A DNA stretch of 64,000 bases. Source: Microbulbifer sp. MKSA007 (lineage in GTDB: Bacteria; Pseudomonadota; Gammaproteobacteria; Pseudomonadales; Cellvibrionaceae). Location: contig CP128433.1 of NCBI GenBank assembly GCA_032615215.1, positions 3,245,501 to 3,309,500 of the forward strand, read 5' to 3'. Below the pieces are notes generated by a model, which was given only the letters and a program-made list of their open reading frames with translations, did not search any database and was not told where the DNA came from. Below are positions 55,285 through 64,000 of this stretch, piece by piece (positions within the stretch are counted from its first letter, which is position 1; every line of letters starts with the position of its first letter). The translations under genes and the position numbers were made by a program.

Positions 55285-55815
55285 GGGCTCAGTTCAGGCG
55301 GTACGACAACCTCGGTAAACTCTTAGTACAAGGTATAACCGACTAGTTACACTTTCTTATGTGGAACTTTTGAACCAATACAGTCGGCATATAGTCTCTA
55401 GAAAACGCGGTGCTATTGCCGGCAGCGCTCTTCCTGCCCACGAGTGATTGGGTATCAATTCCAAGCACGGGTTTTACTTCAATCAAAACTTGGAAGGCCG
55501 ATTTACAGGTTGGGCGAGTTGAGTAGAGGCGGTGGAGAAAGCCAGCAGCCTCTTGCATTATACTAATCGCCCTTCAGCTAAACTTCTACTTAGATATAGA
55601 GCCCTACTTTTATTGCGAATACGCAAATACCCTCTAACTAGAATTTTCTCACCATTGAAGCTGGATGGGCTATTTATGACCTAAATTACGAAAACAAGCT
55701 TTACATGATTCAAACCACACCTATTCAAAGCTACCAATCCAAAACTTATAATTAAGAATCTACAAAAAATTACCGTGAAACCTTCCTACAACTTTCAATC
55801 TATGGGTGCCCCATG
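55285..55815 (+). mobile_element. RAYT remnants 11 and 12 (two overlapping right-part fragments)
   Basis: 55288-55356 matches the last 70 coding bases (GCGGTACGACAACCTCGG, AAGGTATAACCGAC). 55371-55560 again matches the region from 'SGRHLDPRKRGAIA' to 'NRNFESRFKALIG'. A right end TCAATCTATGGGTGCCCC stands at 55797. Two insertions or a duplication, both dead. Confidence 0.65.
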
Positions 55816-56338
55816 CCCTATTCATAGATGAATAGGCCATAAAATATAGGCACGAAAATAATCTTATTGGATTTTATTCAGTTTGTTTTAGTATCAAAGC
55901 TGCGTAGAATTGACAGATATTTATCGATATTTTGGCCGTAATTGAGTATGCCTGAATAGGCTCGCAGCCAAAAGATCAAGAAACCCAAGAGTTTTCTAAA
56001 ACCCATCTCTCAAAGAAGAACGGTAGCGTGACGTAAGAGTAAGTAAAAGGCGCTGACCCAAGGTGCGGACACACCAGGGGCCAGCTAACCAAATTGATAT
56101 CATACCTATCAAAGTGGCTCAGTGGATAATACGCTAGAAACCCGCTCGTCTTCAATAAAGTGGAGCAGATTCAGAGGCCTGAAGAGATTCTTCAAGCCCT
56201 GGCAGCGTTGCGTCTGTCTTTTCTTATTCTACGCTTACCGTTCTCGTGCACCGCCCTTCACTTCTGCCAGCCATTACTTATCAAGCATCCCCCATGCGGA
56301 AGATCCGCACACGATTTTAGTTTCTGTAGGAAATGACC
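55816..56338. other. gene-free region before csrA
   Basis: About 520 bases without a supported gene. GTGGCTCAGTGGATAATACGC at 56112 resembles a tRNA D-arm but no full cloverleaf follows. The csrA promoter may lie here. Confidence 0.45.
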
Positions 56339-56509
56339 ATGTTGATTTTAAAGCGCCGGACCGGCGAGAACTTAAGAATTGGAACCAATATCTCAGTTAC
56401 GGTGTTGGAGGTTAAGGGCAATCAAGTGAAGATAGGGATCAATGCCCCCAAATCCCTGCCTGTTTACCGCGAAGAGATTTATATGCGTATCAGAAGGAGT
56501 GGCCAGTGA
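56339..56509 (+). CDS. csrA: carbon storage regulator CsrA (56 residues)
   Basis: ATG 56339 with AGGA 9-10 bases upstream (GTAGGAAATGACC). The protein starts 'MLILKRRTGENLRIG', continues 'ISVTVLEVKGNQVKIGINAP' and 'VYREEIYMRIRRSGQ', a clear CsrA match: Leu4, Arg6 and Arg7 in strand 1 and Arg44 in the REEIY motif are all kept. CsrA dimers bind GGA motifs in mRNA leaders and control translation. It is short and lies in a decayed mobile-element region, overlapping a longer meaningless frame, so it is easily missed. It is probably an accessory copy in addition to the chromosomal csrA. Confidence 0.9.
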   Translation: MLILKRRTGENLRIGTNISVTVLEVKGNQVKIGINAPKSLPVYREEIYMRIRRSGQ

Positions 56510-56513
56510 GAAA

Positions 56514-56990
56514 CTGAATATGCCGAAAGGACTGCCCTTTCGGCTGGATCACTATTTAGAACTAGTGGACTGGAGCAGTCGACATTTAGACCCCAGGAAG
56601 CGCGGCTCCACTTCTGAGAAGGCTCCCCCATACTCGAACGCCTGGGTATACCACCAAAATACTGGCTGCATCTCAGTCGTAATTTTTACAGCCGTTTTAA
56701 AGGCCTAGTGGGTTCAACAGCAGCCGCTCAACAAGCCTGTTTCCAGTTCGATAAGCGCTGAGTGTAAGCGACTGCCGGAGCTTCTTTTCTACCACACCCG
56801 GCTAATTTACACCGGTTTCCCAACACCTTCCCTTCTGCTTTAAGCCAAAATCACTATTCCGAGCTCCAAGCGAAACTCTTCAGGACCTCATGACGCTAAG
56901 CTCTGAACCAAGATGAAATAGCGGCTAAAGATCGACGCCAGCAATGCTGCTAGCGCCTCTCTCCAATCTATAGGTGTCTAGATTTGTCTA
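56514..56990 (+). mobile_element. RAYT remnant 13 (right half, tail and right end)
   Basis: ATATGCCGAAAGGACTGCCC and CGACATTTAGACCCCAGGAAG match the intact copy; coding frame broken after 'MPKGLPFRLDHYLELVDWSS'. The tail ends CCAATCTATAGGTGTCTAG, then a second terminus CCTATGGGTGC at 56991 supplies the stop codon of the gene read from the right. Confidence 0.8.
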
Positions 56991-56991
56991 C

Positions 56992-57585
56992 CTATGGGTG
57001 CTTGTAATCATCAACGGATGAGTCCAACTTTAAAAAAAAACGCAACGCCCGATCAAACTCAGGCAAATCAATTTTTAAATCTCTCAACATATAATCATCA
57101 ACCCAAGCTAAGCTATATGTGGTCTGAAAGGAAAAGTAAACCTCACCAACCTTAACCTCTATGATTTTACATGTCGGGTGCAAACCGCCATCTACAGACT
57201 TTGTATAATCACCACTATAGAACCCCTCCTTTAAATCAAGGAATCTGTCCTTCAATACTGGGGTTGCAGGAAAACTCTTTCGCAAGATCTCCCCGCTCTC
57301 AATCCAAGCATGCATTACTCTATCATCTTTTATCGCAACAAACTGCCCATCAAAATAACCATAATCTGCCATTCCTTGCTCAATCAAGATATATGCATCA
57401 GCACCATTAAACTCTCCCAGTAATTTTCTAAATTCTTGCTGTACATTGGGAGACGGTAAAGTTCCCCAGTTTTTTTTGCAATCATTGAAAACGTCCGCAA
57501 AAGTAATCGGACTTACTATTAGGGTAAGTAGAAAAGACCACCGTAACAACAAGGCCAGCAGTCGCTCTGTTAACCTAGTCAACAC
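56992..57585 (-). CDS. exported partner (probable immunity) protein of the RHS toxin
   Basis: 197 residues from GTG 57585, preceded by AAGGA 8 bases away and 14 bases after the RHS stop. Signal peptide 'LLALLLRWSFLLTLIVSPITFA', then 'DVFNDCKKNWGTLPSPNVQQ', a globular domain with 'ADAYILIEQGMADYGYFDGQ' and 'PEFDRALRFFLKLDSSVDDY'. Not a family I recognise. Its place right behind a polymorphic toxin tip suggests immunity. A signal peptide implies protection in the periplasm, so the toxin tip would act there. The final His-Pro-stop is encoded by a RAYT-type terminus (CCTATGGGTG), so the natural C-terminus may have been replaced. Confidence 0.7.
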   Translation of the reverse strand: MLTRLTERLLALLLRWSFLLTLIVSPITFADVFNDCKKNWGTLPSPNVQQEFRKLLGEFNGADAYILIEQGMADYGYFDGQFVAIKDDRVMHAWIESGEILRKSFPATPVLKDRFLDLKEGFYSGDYTKSVDGGLHPTCKIIEVKVGEVYFSFQTTYSLAWVDDYMLRDLKIDLPEFDRALRFFLKLDSSVDDYKHP

Positions 57586-57598
57586 TTTGTAATCCTTA

Positions 57599-60500
57599 TT
57601 AATGCGGGGGTATCGCCTGACCATAACTATCTCTTTGCCAAGTTTTCCTAATCTCATTCATCGCACCGACTGTATCGATCTCCCACTGCTTGTCAGTACC
57701 ATACTTTTCCGTAGAAACTCGATATTGCCGTAAAACACCTTCACCAAGTTCAACACTATGAATAATCTCATGAAAGAACACCTCCCTAAATGGCATTTGC
57801 ACTTTTAGAGAATATTCATTTTGAGTTCCCCACACCCAAAGATTGCTTGCCTGTCTTTGATTAATCAAAATTACCGATGGCATTCCATCCTCAAAAAAAC
57901 CACTTCCACTCGGCACAGGAACTACTTGTGTTTCACCCTGATGCATAGCAACTATTACAGGATGATCAATATTTGCAAGCCGTTGCATCCATGACGAGGC
58001 ACTAGTTGTGTTGTATAGGGCACTATTTGAATTAAGTTCAGATAACCCGGCATTTATTTCTTGCCTTAGCTCACCTGGGACATTCCCATAAAAGTTAATA
58101 GTACCGTCTTTACAACCATCCGATACTTCGCACAAGCCCTCATATATTCTTTTCCCAAGGAAACGTACCGCATCAACATTCAACGAATCTGAAGCCCTAA
58201 AAGATGAATTCGGACCAAATAAGTGTACGGAAATGGATCTAAGGACTGAGCCATCAAACCCACCACCATTCTGATAATCACCCTGTGCCGAATACTCATA
58301 GAATTCAACACTATCGTTGTTATCCCTGGCAAAGGTCGCAGAAGAAGCCCCCTCCGGTGACTGGGCACCCCCTGCGCCTTGTGGAGCCCAGAAACCTTCA
58401 TGGTCCGGATTCTGACCAATACTAAAACTATAATTGCCATTCGAATCAGCACCAACCTGGCAACGAGAGCTACAGATATCATACCAGAGCTCTTTAGCAT
58501 CCTTCTTAAAATCCCCCCAGCTGTAATAACCGGTAGGGTCAGTCAAGGTCAGGGGATTGCCTTTTACATAGCTATAGCGGTTATAGCCCTGGGTATCCTC
58601 AACTCCATCAATCATGGGGTCCGCTTGCAGGAAGCGACCCAGATTGGGGTCATAGATACGGCCATTCATATGGATAATGCCGAGGGAGTCCACCATCTCG
58701 TGGCCGGTAAAGCCGTGAGTGGTGATCTCGTTCAGGCTATCCATCAGCTGGTAGTTGCTACCGATCAGGTCACTGATCTCCAGGGAGTCCCAATCGCTAT
58801 CGCGGCGCTTACCCCAGGGATCGAAGGCCATACTCTGGCTTTCGAGCACACTGCCATTTTCATCCAGCACCACATCGGTAGAGCCAATATGGTCTGTGAG
58901 CAGATAGCGTTCCGTTAGGGATTGCTGCTCATAGGCACCGTTGGTTTCGTAGGTAAATACGGCACCGCCGGGCAGGTAGCGCTTCCAGTGGTAGCTTCCT
59001 TCAGACTGATAATGAATCCGCTCTACGCCACCCAAATAGAGGGTGGTAACCACCTCACCGTCGGAGCGGGTGTCGACACGCTGATAGCGGGCGCGATCCG
59101 GGCCATAGGTAAAGGCGGTGCTGTCACCACTCTGCGTATTGGTAATCAGGGACGGCTTATCGAAAGTGGTGTAGGTGAACGCCCTGCCGGTGCTGTCGGA
59201 AGTCAGGTTGCCATTGCTATCGTTGTAGGCGTAATCCACTCCGGCTGCTTTGGTAACCGCGTGGGGCTTGGCACTTTCATACAGATAGGCTGCACCATCT
59301 TTGCTGAGGATATTGCCGATACTGTCGTATTGATACTGGGTGCCAGTAGCGTCGGAGTTACAGCTACTGGTGCTGGTGGTATTGGCATTAACCTGTAACA
59401 GGCGGTTGAGGTTGTCGTAACAGAAGGATTCCTTCTTGCCAGTACGCTGGTTATTGCGGCTTACCAGATTGCCTACGGCATCCCAGCCGTAAGCCATTTG
59501 CTGAACGGTAGTCGCAGATGCGGAATTATCGGCCTTTTGCGATAACAGGCGTCCGGTGGCGCTATCGTAACCATTGTTGATACGCACTTTACCGCTATTA
59601 ATGTCGGAATCCGTTACCTGGCCACGGCTATTGGAGCTAAGCACCCGGTAAACTTCACGCCCGGTATTCAGGTCGGTGACATATTCCAAAGCGCCGGTAT
59701 TGGTGTAGTGCTCCTGGATACCACTGGTGATACCGTTTGCACCGTTGGACACTTCACCATCCAAAACATCGTACTGGTATTGGGGCCGGCCGAAGCTATC
59801 GTACCCCACACTTGACGCAAAAAACTCTTCATTCCCCACAGTGCCGAGGCCTGTTGCCACAGCGGTCTGCTGCCCCAGGGAGTTATATGAATAGATCGCA
59901 CAATAGTGGGATGTGCCGGTATAGCACTGCTCATCATTGGCACTTGCTGACATGACGACAGCAGTCACTTTGCCGAGCGCATTGGCAACCGAAACACCAG
60001 CAGCATCTTTATCGTCGTAGTACCAACGGGTATGCCCCTCTTCACTGCCGGCGGCTGTGTAGTCGGTGCGACGCTGTGGGCGGCCGTAGTGATCGTACTC
60101 AGTGACCGTGCGCTGCTGTTTGCCATCTTCCTGCTCAACCAGGTCACCAAACGCATTGTAGGTGTAAGTCCAATCGCCCTTATCCGGGTCGGACATGGCC
60201 ACTTTGCGGCCACGGGCATCGTATTTGGCGCTAATGGTAATACCCAGGTTTTCACCGGAGCGGCCGTGACTGATAACCTCTGTCACATTACCTACCGGGT
60301 CATACTGATATTCCACCGTGCCTTGGTAGTGATCCAGGATATAAACCGCTTCACCCAAGGCGTTGGTCTTTTTCGTGCGATTCTGGCTACCTGGGCTGGT
60401 GCTGGTGGAAACCACCAGATTATTTTCCAGGGTCAGCTCGGAATTACTCACCGTATTGCTATCCGGCAACTCTACGGAGGTGATTCTGGAGTTCAGGTCG

Positions 60501-63500
60501 TAGTAATTGGTTGTCCAGTATTCGGCAACGGTGCCCTTGGTATAAGGTTCACTTTGTCGCTCAACCCGGCCCAGTTCGTCGTATTCCGTATCGGTAACAA
60601 TAATCTGGCTTTGGGTGAGGCCCGTGGATTCCTGGCGCAACTGGCGACCGAGCATATCGAAATAGGTCGTGGAATAAGCCCCTGTTTCACTGGTGGTCAA
60701 CACATAGGTGGCGGCATCGCTATGACTACACTTTGAACCACTACAGATTCCATATTCGGTAGTTACCGAGGGAGCACCGTCCGTCGCCCTGTAAGTTTCA
60801 CGCCCAAAGGCATCATATTCATAAGTCGTGGTTACATAGCTAGAAGCCGAGGCATCCAGGTAAGTTCGGGTCTTGGTGGGTAACCCCATATCATCGCGAC
60901 TCACCACTTCAGAGAGTAAGCGATTATCAGAATCTCTTACCTTATCGACGTAGCGCTTATCCGCATCATATTCTGAGTAGCTTGTACGACTCGGCTCTGA
61001 GGCTTGCTCAGTTGCTTTTTTAGTTGTACTTAACCGATTTGCATAATCGTCGTAGGTGTAGGTCGTCGACAGCTTAATTTCAGCGGCGTCCTCACCACTG
61101 TATTCGGGCTCAATATGCTCTGCTTTTAGTAAGCCATACTGACTTCCGCCCTCCGGGTAGTACTCAAAAGATACTTCCCGAGTCTCAACATCACTGCCGC
61201 GAGTAGTGGTAATTTTAGTGCTGGTAACCCGTCCTTTTTCTCGGTACCAGGTCTCTCCATCGAACCCATTCTCTTGAACAACTTTTTGTACTACACCACC
61301 TGCAGCATTTTTGGTGCTTACCGTGGACTCTTCGAGATTGCCATAATCATCATAAGTGTTTTCAGTAAGCACGGTTTTGTACTTACTACCTGCGGCAGCG
61401 CCATCACTCTTGAGCAAGTAGAAAACTTCAGTAGATTCTTCGGTATACGGCCAATAGGGCGCTGTAGAGCCTCCACGCTTGGAGAGCGTATTGGCTTGAC
61501 TATAGAGCAGCTTACCTTGAGGCGTGTATTTCTTAACACTCAAAGGCATCCCGATATAAGGGAATTCTTGAGCGAAAGTTGTTGTGGTATACCCAGTACG
61601 GCTATCTGTCGTAGTTATTTTTTCAAAACCCAAACTACCGCGACCACCGCCCTGGAAGCGCAAGCCTTCATACTTATAGGTTACTTGCTCAGTATTATTG
61701 GCGCTGGAAGCCGTGGGCATGGAAAACTCAAGCTGGGAGACTATGTAGCTGGTTCCACCAATATCAAATACGGGAGACCCGTAATCCAGCAGCGCAGCTC
61801 CCTGCCCTTTTACATAAACACTCGTATCCGTTAGCGGCTTATATGTGAAAGTGGATTCTTCGCCCAAACCACCATTTACCGCTTTAATAACATTGTTAGC
61901 TGTATAAGAAGCATTTGGTGCATAAAAGTTTACGTAGTGGTTGGTTGTGCCATCATAAATTCGTGCGTACTCCTGGAATCCATCGCCATTTAAATCGGCA
62001 TAAGTTGCATGAATGCTATCACCAGAGCCAGCCGATATACTTGTTTCAATGACGCCATCAAAGCCGTTGCCATTCCACAACTTAACTTTTAACTGATCTC
62101 CAGGCCAAACGATATCGACAAAACCATCATGATTAAAATCAACCAGCTGAATTTTTTTTCCTGTAATTTCTGGCAAGGAAATATAGTTATCCAGGTCGCC
62201 ATCATCCGATAAGGCATAAGACCAATCATCATTTTCATCCTTTAGGATCATATCCGTCAGGCCATCGTGATCAAGGTCTGCGGGAAGCCAAATATAGTTA
62301 TGAGTATTAGCCTCCTCCTGGGTGGAACCTGAAAATGTACTCGTTGAAAGAGTAATTTTTCTCCAGTCTCTATAGGTTTTAATGCATTTACGAGTAAAGG
62401 GCACTAAAAACTCTGTACGACCATCCCCATCGGAATCAATAACCTCCATAGAGTGTAAATCACCAATCTCTATAGAATTTTCACAAACTTCGCTTGTTGA
62501 ATTATCCGGTACAGCAATAGACTTACTAGGGCTGGTTGGATAGGAAACCATCCCGTTATTCCCTCTTTCAGCATAATAGAAGCTGATACCCTTTTTATCG
62601 GTATCCCGGATAATCAGATCACCTAGTCCATCACCAGTAATATCGGATAAAACACTTTGTGTACCCGCACCGGAAGGAATGATCACAGTTGCTGTCGAAG
62701 AAAACTTAGTGCCATCAAACAATCTTACGGCCCAACTGTTATCTTTCTGTCGATGAATAAAATCTAATTGACCATCACCATCGTAATCCAACAGATTCCA
62801 GTCATAACGTAGGTAGTAATAGGCTCTTATTGAATGGTTGGTGTCCTGAACATCCCATTTCTCGCCATCTGATAAAGCAACCTGCAGGTATCGCTCTTCA
62901 TCATCGTTCTTATAGAACCAAATGTAGTCGTCCATTCCATCGCCATTTAGGTCCGCGACACGCCCAGGCTGGAACCTATTGGCATTGGAATGGAACTTTA
63001 TTTTTGTATACTCCGTGGGATTAAATCCTGGAGCATCTACCACCTGCCAATCAAATGTAGTGGCCGCCGAACAACTATTTCCAACACACTGTTGGATACT
63101 GTACAGGCGACTTAGGGGAGGGTTTTCAGTGCTGGGCGACTCATATAAGTAGCCAAGGTTATACTCCCTAAAGCTAGCGCCATTATTAGTAATAGAGACT
63201 GCCTTAAGGCGACGTTTCAATGGGTAATCACCCACCATTAGGTTCGCGGGAACAAAGTCCAAGCGGCTTTCGTATTCAAACTGAATAACTGCATTTGCTT
63301 CAGAGCCTGCACCAAAAGCATACTCTATGCGGTCAATCCTGAAGCCACTACTATCTTCTATGTAATAGTATTCTATGGCGTTATTGCCCGAACTATCGTA
63401 AAGCTTATCGAGAACAAATGAGTCGCCGCCATTGTTAATAGTGTAGTAAGCGGTCTCACCACCTTTGGTCGTTACCTCAAATCCTGTAACACTGCCGCTG

Positions 63501-64000
63501 CCAGTAGCCTTAAAGCTGCGAAAGTCATTTAGTTCGGATGCATAAGTAGAATTAACGGATCCGTAGCTACCACCAGTGACAACCAAACGCTGCCCATCAA
63601 CACAAAAGCGGTCTTTTTCACCAAGCAACACCTCTGAATCATCATGTACCAATGTACGATGGCAATAACGGATAATAGACAGGCCAGAGATTCCCCAACC
63701 TAACCCCATTAAGCCATTTCTACCTTGGCTGGAATAACCAAGGGACAGCTCGGGAGCATGACCGCCTGAACCTTGCGGAAGTTCTAGCTGTAAATTATAG
63801 GTTGCAGCTCCGGAAGGGGAGACTGCTGCAGCACCTGAGAGACTGCCAGCAATATTTGCACTTTCCAGCTCAGGTTCAATAAGTTCAGTTTCTGTAGTAG
63901 GCATGCCAGATACTGATAAGTAGGCGGTATCCGCTACTAGATTACTTCCAGATTCAATAACGAGATCATCCGCCCCATTACTATTGATATCATCAATATA
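57599..64000 (-). CDS. SpvB/TcB/RHS-repeat giant protein with M91-like C-terminal tip (N-terminus beyond window)
   Basis: Open to the window edge, at least 2133 codons; the ATG at 63904 is internal, since the 32 upstream codons ('INSNGADDLVIESGSNLVA') are open. Numbering from that Met: SpvB-like N-terminus ('GATYNLQLELPQGSGGHAPE', 'NGLMGLGWGISGLSIIRYC', residues 40-75), FG-GAP repeats with 'DLNGDGMDDY' and 'DYDGDGQLDFI' (about 320-680), a TcB-type middle, many YD repeats (about 950-1700), and the RHS core 'GRFLQADPMIDG' to 'LTLTDPTGY' ending near 1793. The variable tip of about 308 residues ends with 'FFHEIIHSVELGEG' (HEIIH at 2045-2049) and 'WEIDTVGAMNEIRKTW', an M91-like metalloprotease pattern. 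TcB-type shells enclose and deliver their cleaved tip. Partner TcA-like genes are not visible. Confidence 0.88.
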   Translation of the reverse strand, partial: YIDDINSNGADDLVIESGSNLVADTAYLSVSGMPTTETELIEPELESANIAGSLSGAAAVSPSGAATYNLQLELPQGSGGHAPELSLGYSSQGRNGLMGLGWGISGLSIIRYCHRTLVHDDSEVLLGEKDRFCVDGQRLVVTGGSYGSVNSTYASELNDFRSFKATGSGSVTGFEVTTKGGETAYYTINNGGDSFVLDKLYDSSGNNAIEYYYIEDSSGFRIDRIEYAFGAGSEANAVIQFEYESRLDFVPANLMVGDYPLKRRLKAVSITNNGASFREYNLGYLYESPSTENPPLSRLYSIQQCVGNSCSAATTFDWQVVDAPGFNPTEYTKIKFHSNANRFQPGRVADLNGDGMDDYIWFYKNDDEERYLQVALSDGEKWDVQDTNHSIRAYYYLRYDWNLLDYDGDGQLDFIHRQKDNSWAVRLFDGTKFSSTATVIIPSGAGTQSVLSDITGDGLGDLIIRDTDKKGISFYYAERGNNGMVSYPTSPSKSIAVPDNSTSEVCENSIEIGDLHSMEVIDSDGDGRTEFLVPFTRKCIKTYRDWRKITLSTSTFSGSTQEEANTHNYIWLPADLDHDGLTDMILKDENDDWSYALSDDGDLDNYISLPEITGKKIQLVDFNHDGFVDIVWPGDQLKVKLWNGNGFDGVIETSISAGSGDSIHATYADLNGDGFQEYARIYDGTTNHYVNFYAPNASYTANNVIKAVNGGLGEESTFTYKPLTDTSVYVKGQGAALLDYGSPVFDIGGTSYIVSQLEFSMPTASSANNTEQVTYKYEGLRFQGGGRGSLGFEKITTTDSRTGYTTTTFAQEFPYIGMPLSVKKYTPQGKLLYSQANTLSKRGGSTAPYWPYTEESTEVFYLLKSDGAAAGSKYKTVLTENTYDDYGNLEESTVSTKNAAGGVVQKVVQENGFDGETWYREKGRVTSTKITTTRGSDVETREVSFEYYPEGGSQYGLLKAEHIEPEYSGEDAAEIKLSTTYTYDDYANRLSTTKKATEQASEPSRTSYSEYDADKRYVDKVRDSDNRLLSEVVSRDDMGLPTKTRTYLDASASSYVTTTYEYDAFGRETYRATDGAPSVTTEYGICSGSKCSHSDAATYVLTTSETGAYSTTYFDMLGRQLRQESTGLTQSQIIVTDTEYDELGRVERQSEPYTKGTVAEYWTTNYYDLNSRITSVELPDSNTVSNSELTLENNLVVSTSTSPGSQNRTKKTNALGEAVYILDHYQGTVEYQYDPVGNVTEVISHGRSGENLGITISAKYDARGRKVAMSDPDKGDWTYTYNAFGDLVEQEDGKQQRTVTEYDHYGRPQRRTDYTAAGSEEGHTRWYYDDKDAAGVSVANALGKVTAVVMSASANDEQCYTGTSHYCAIYSYNSLGQQTAVATGLGTVGNEEFFASSVGYDSFGRPQYQYDVLDGEVSNGANGITSGIQEHYTNTGALEYVTDLNTGREVYRVLSSNSRGQVTDSDINSGKVRINNGYDSATGRLLSQKADNSASATTVQQMAYGWDAVGNLVSRNNQRTGKKESFCYDNLNRLLQVNANTTSTSSCNSDATGTQYQYDSIGNILSKDGAAYLYESAKPHAVTKAAGVDYAYNDSNGNLTSDSTGRAFTYTTFDKPSLITNTQSGDSTAFTYGPDRARYQRVDTRSDGEVVTTLYLGGVERIHYQSEGSYHWKRYLPGGAVFTYETNGAYEQQSLTERYLLTDHIGSTDVVLDENGSVLESQSMAFDPWGKRRDSDWDSLEISDLIGSNYQLMDSLNEITTHGFTGHEMVDSLGIIHMNGRIYDPNLGRFLQADPMIDGVEDTQGYNRYSYVKGNPLTLTDPTGYYSWGDFKKDAKELWYDICSSRCQVGADSNGNYSFSIGQNPDHEGFWAPQGAGGAQSPEGASSATFARDNNDSVEFYEYSAQGDYQNGGGFDGSVLRSISVHLFGPNSSFRASDSLNVDAVRFLGKRIYEGLCEVSDGCKDGTINFYGNVPGELRQEINAGLSELNSNSALYNTTSASSWMQRLANIDHPVIVAMHQGETQVVPVPSGSGFFEDGMPSVILINQRQASNLWVWGTQNEYSLKVQMPFREVFFHEIIHSVELGEGVLRQYRVSTEKYGTDKQWEIDTVGAMNEIRKTWQRDSYGQAIPPH

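Noticed and set aside
56105..56180. tRNA-like D-arm sequence GTGGCTCAGTGGATAATAC
   Set aside because: No acceptor stem, no anticodon arm and no GGTTCGA-type T loop follow at the right spacing; a chance match or a very old relic.
58379..60736. several plus-strand frames of 150-230 codons inside the RHS gene
   Set aside because: They mirror YD repeats on the opposite strand and have glycine/valine-rich nonsense composition; shadows.

Overview
The window looks like a chromosomal segment of a marine gammaproteobacterium, probably Cellvibrionales and possibly Microbulbifer-like. I infer this from the mix of Tus sulfur relay, thiamine salvage through a TonB receptor, DUF5996, YtoQ and BI-1 genes; no rRNA or other marker gene confirms it.

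Layout. (1) 1-10.3 kb is ordinary core: the end of a TolC-type efflux gene, a tightly packed four-gene operon (TVP38-like membrane protein, six-hairpin glycosidase, GT4 glycosyltransferase, phosphodiesterase fused to an endonuclease/exonuclease/phosphatase domain), BI-1, and tusDCBE. (2) 10.4-26 kb is a mosaic. Three minus-strand cassettes each hold the 3' remnant of a toxin-like gene followed by one to four tightly coupled, probably immunity, genes. The cassettes are bracketed by copies of a REP-associated tyrosine transposase (RAYT)-like element or by a related repeat, always with a GGGTGTCC-type terminus pointing into the cassette. An IS5-family and an IS3-family element with visible target duplications are also present; the IS3 copy interrupts a signal peptidase I gene. 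(3) 26-47 kb is mostly housekeeping and accessory metabolism: Gfo/Idh/MocA oxidoreductase, YjbQ, TrmA, SDR, a TPP riboswitch with a thiamine uptake and salvage operon, LysR, methyltransferase, LMW-PTP, DUF5996, an enoyl reductase-like MDR protein, a pair of 135-bp palindromic repeats, a free-standing M91 (NleD-like) metalloprotease and an alanine/sodium symporter. (4) 47-57 kb is AT-rich. It carries nine paralogous small secreted proteins (one broken by a nonsense codon) among decayed RAYT remnants, plus a 56-codon csrA that is easy to overlook. (5) 57-64 kb is a giant SpvB/TcB/RHS-repeat protein, open at the window edge, whose C-terminal tip ends in an M91-like HExxH domain and which is followed by a signal-peptide-bearing partner gene whose stop codon lies inside a RAYT-type terminus.

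A technical caution: nine otherwise intact reading frames (glycosidase, phosphodiesterase twice, two cassette genes at 11 kb, agmatine deiminase, a cassette gene at 23 kb, trmA, DUF5996) are each restored by adding one base to a homopolymer. All nine are deletions and all rebuilt lengths are multiples of three, so sequencing or assembly error is more likely than pseudogenisation. I report those genes as single CDSs across the break.

The most interesting signals are the terminus-bounded toxin-tip/immunity cassettes, the array of secreted disulfide-type paralogs next to the TcB/RHS giant, and the occurrence of M91-like protease domains both as the RHS tip and as a free-standing gene.
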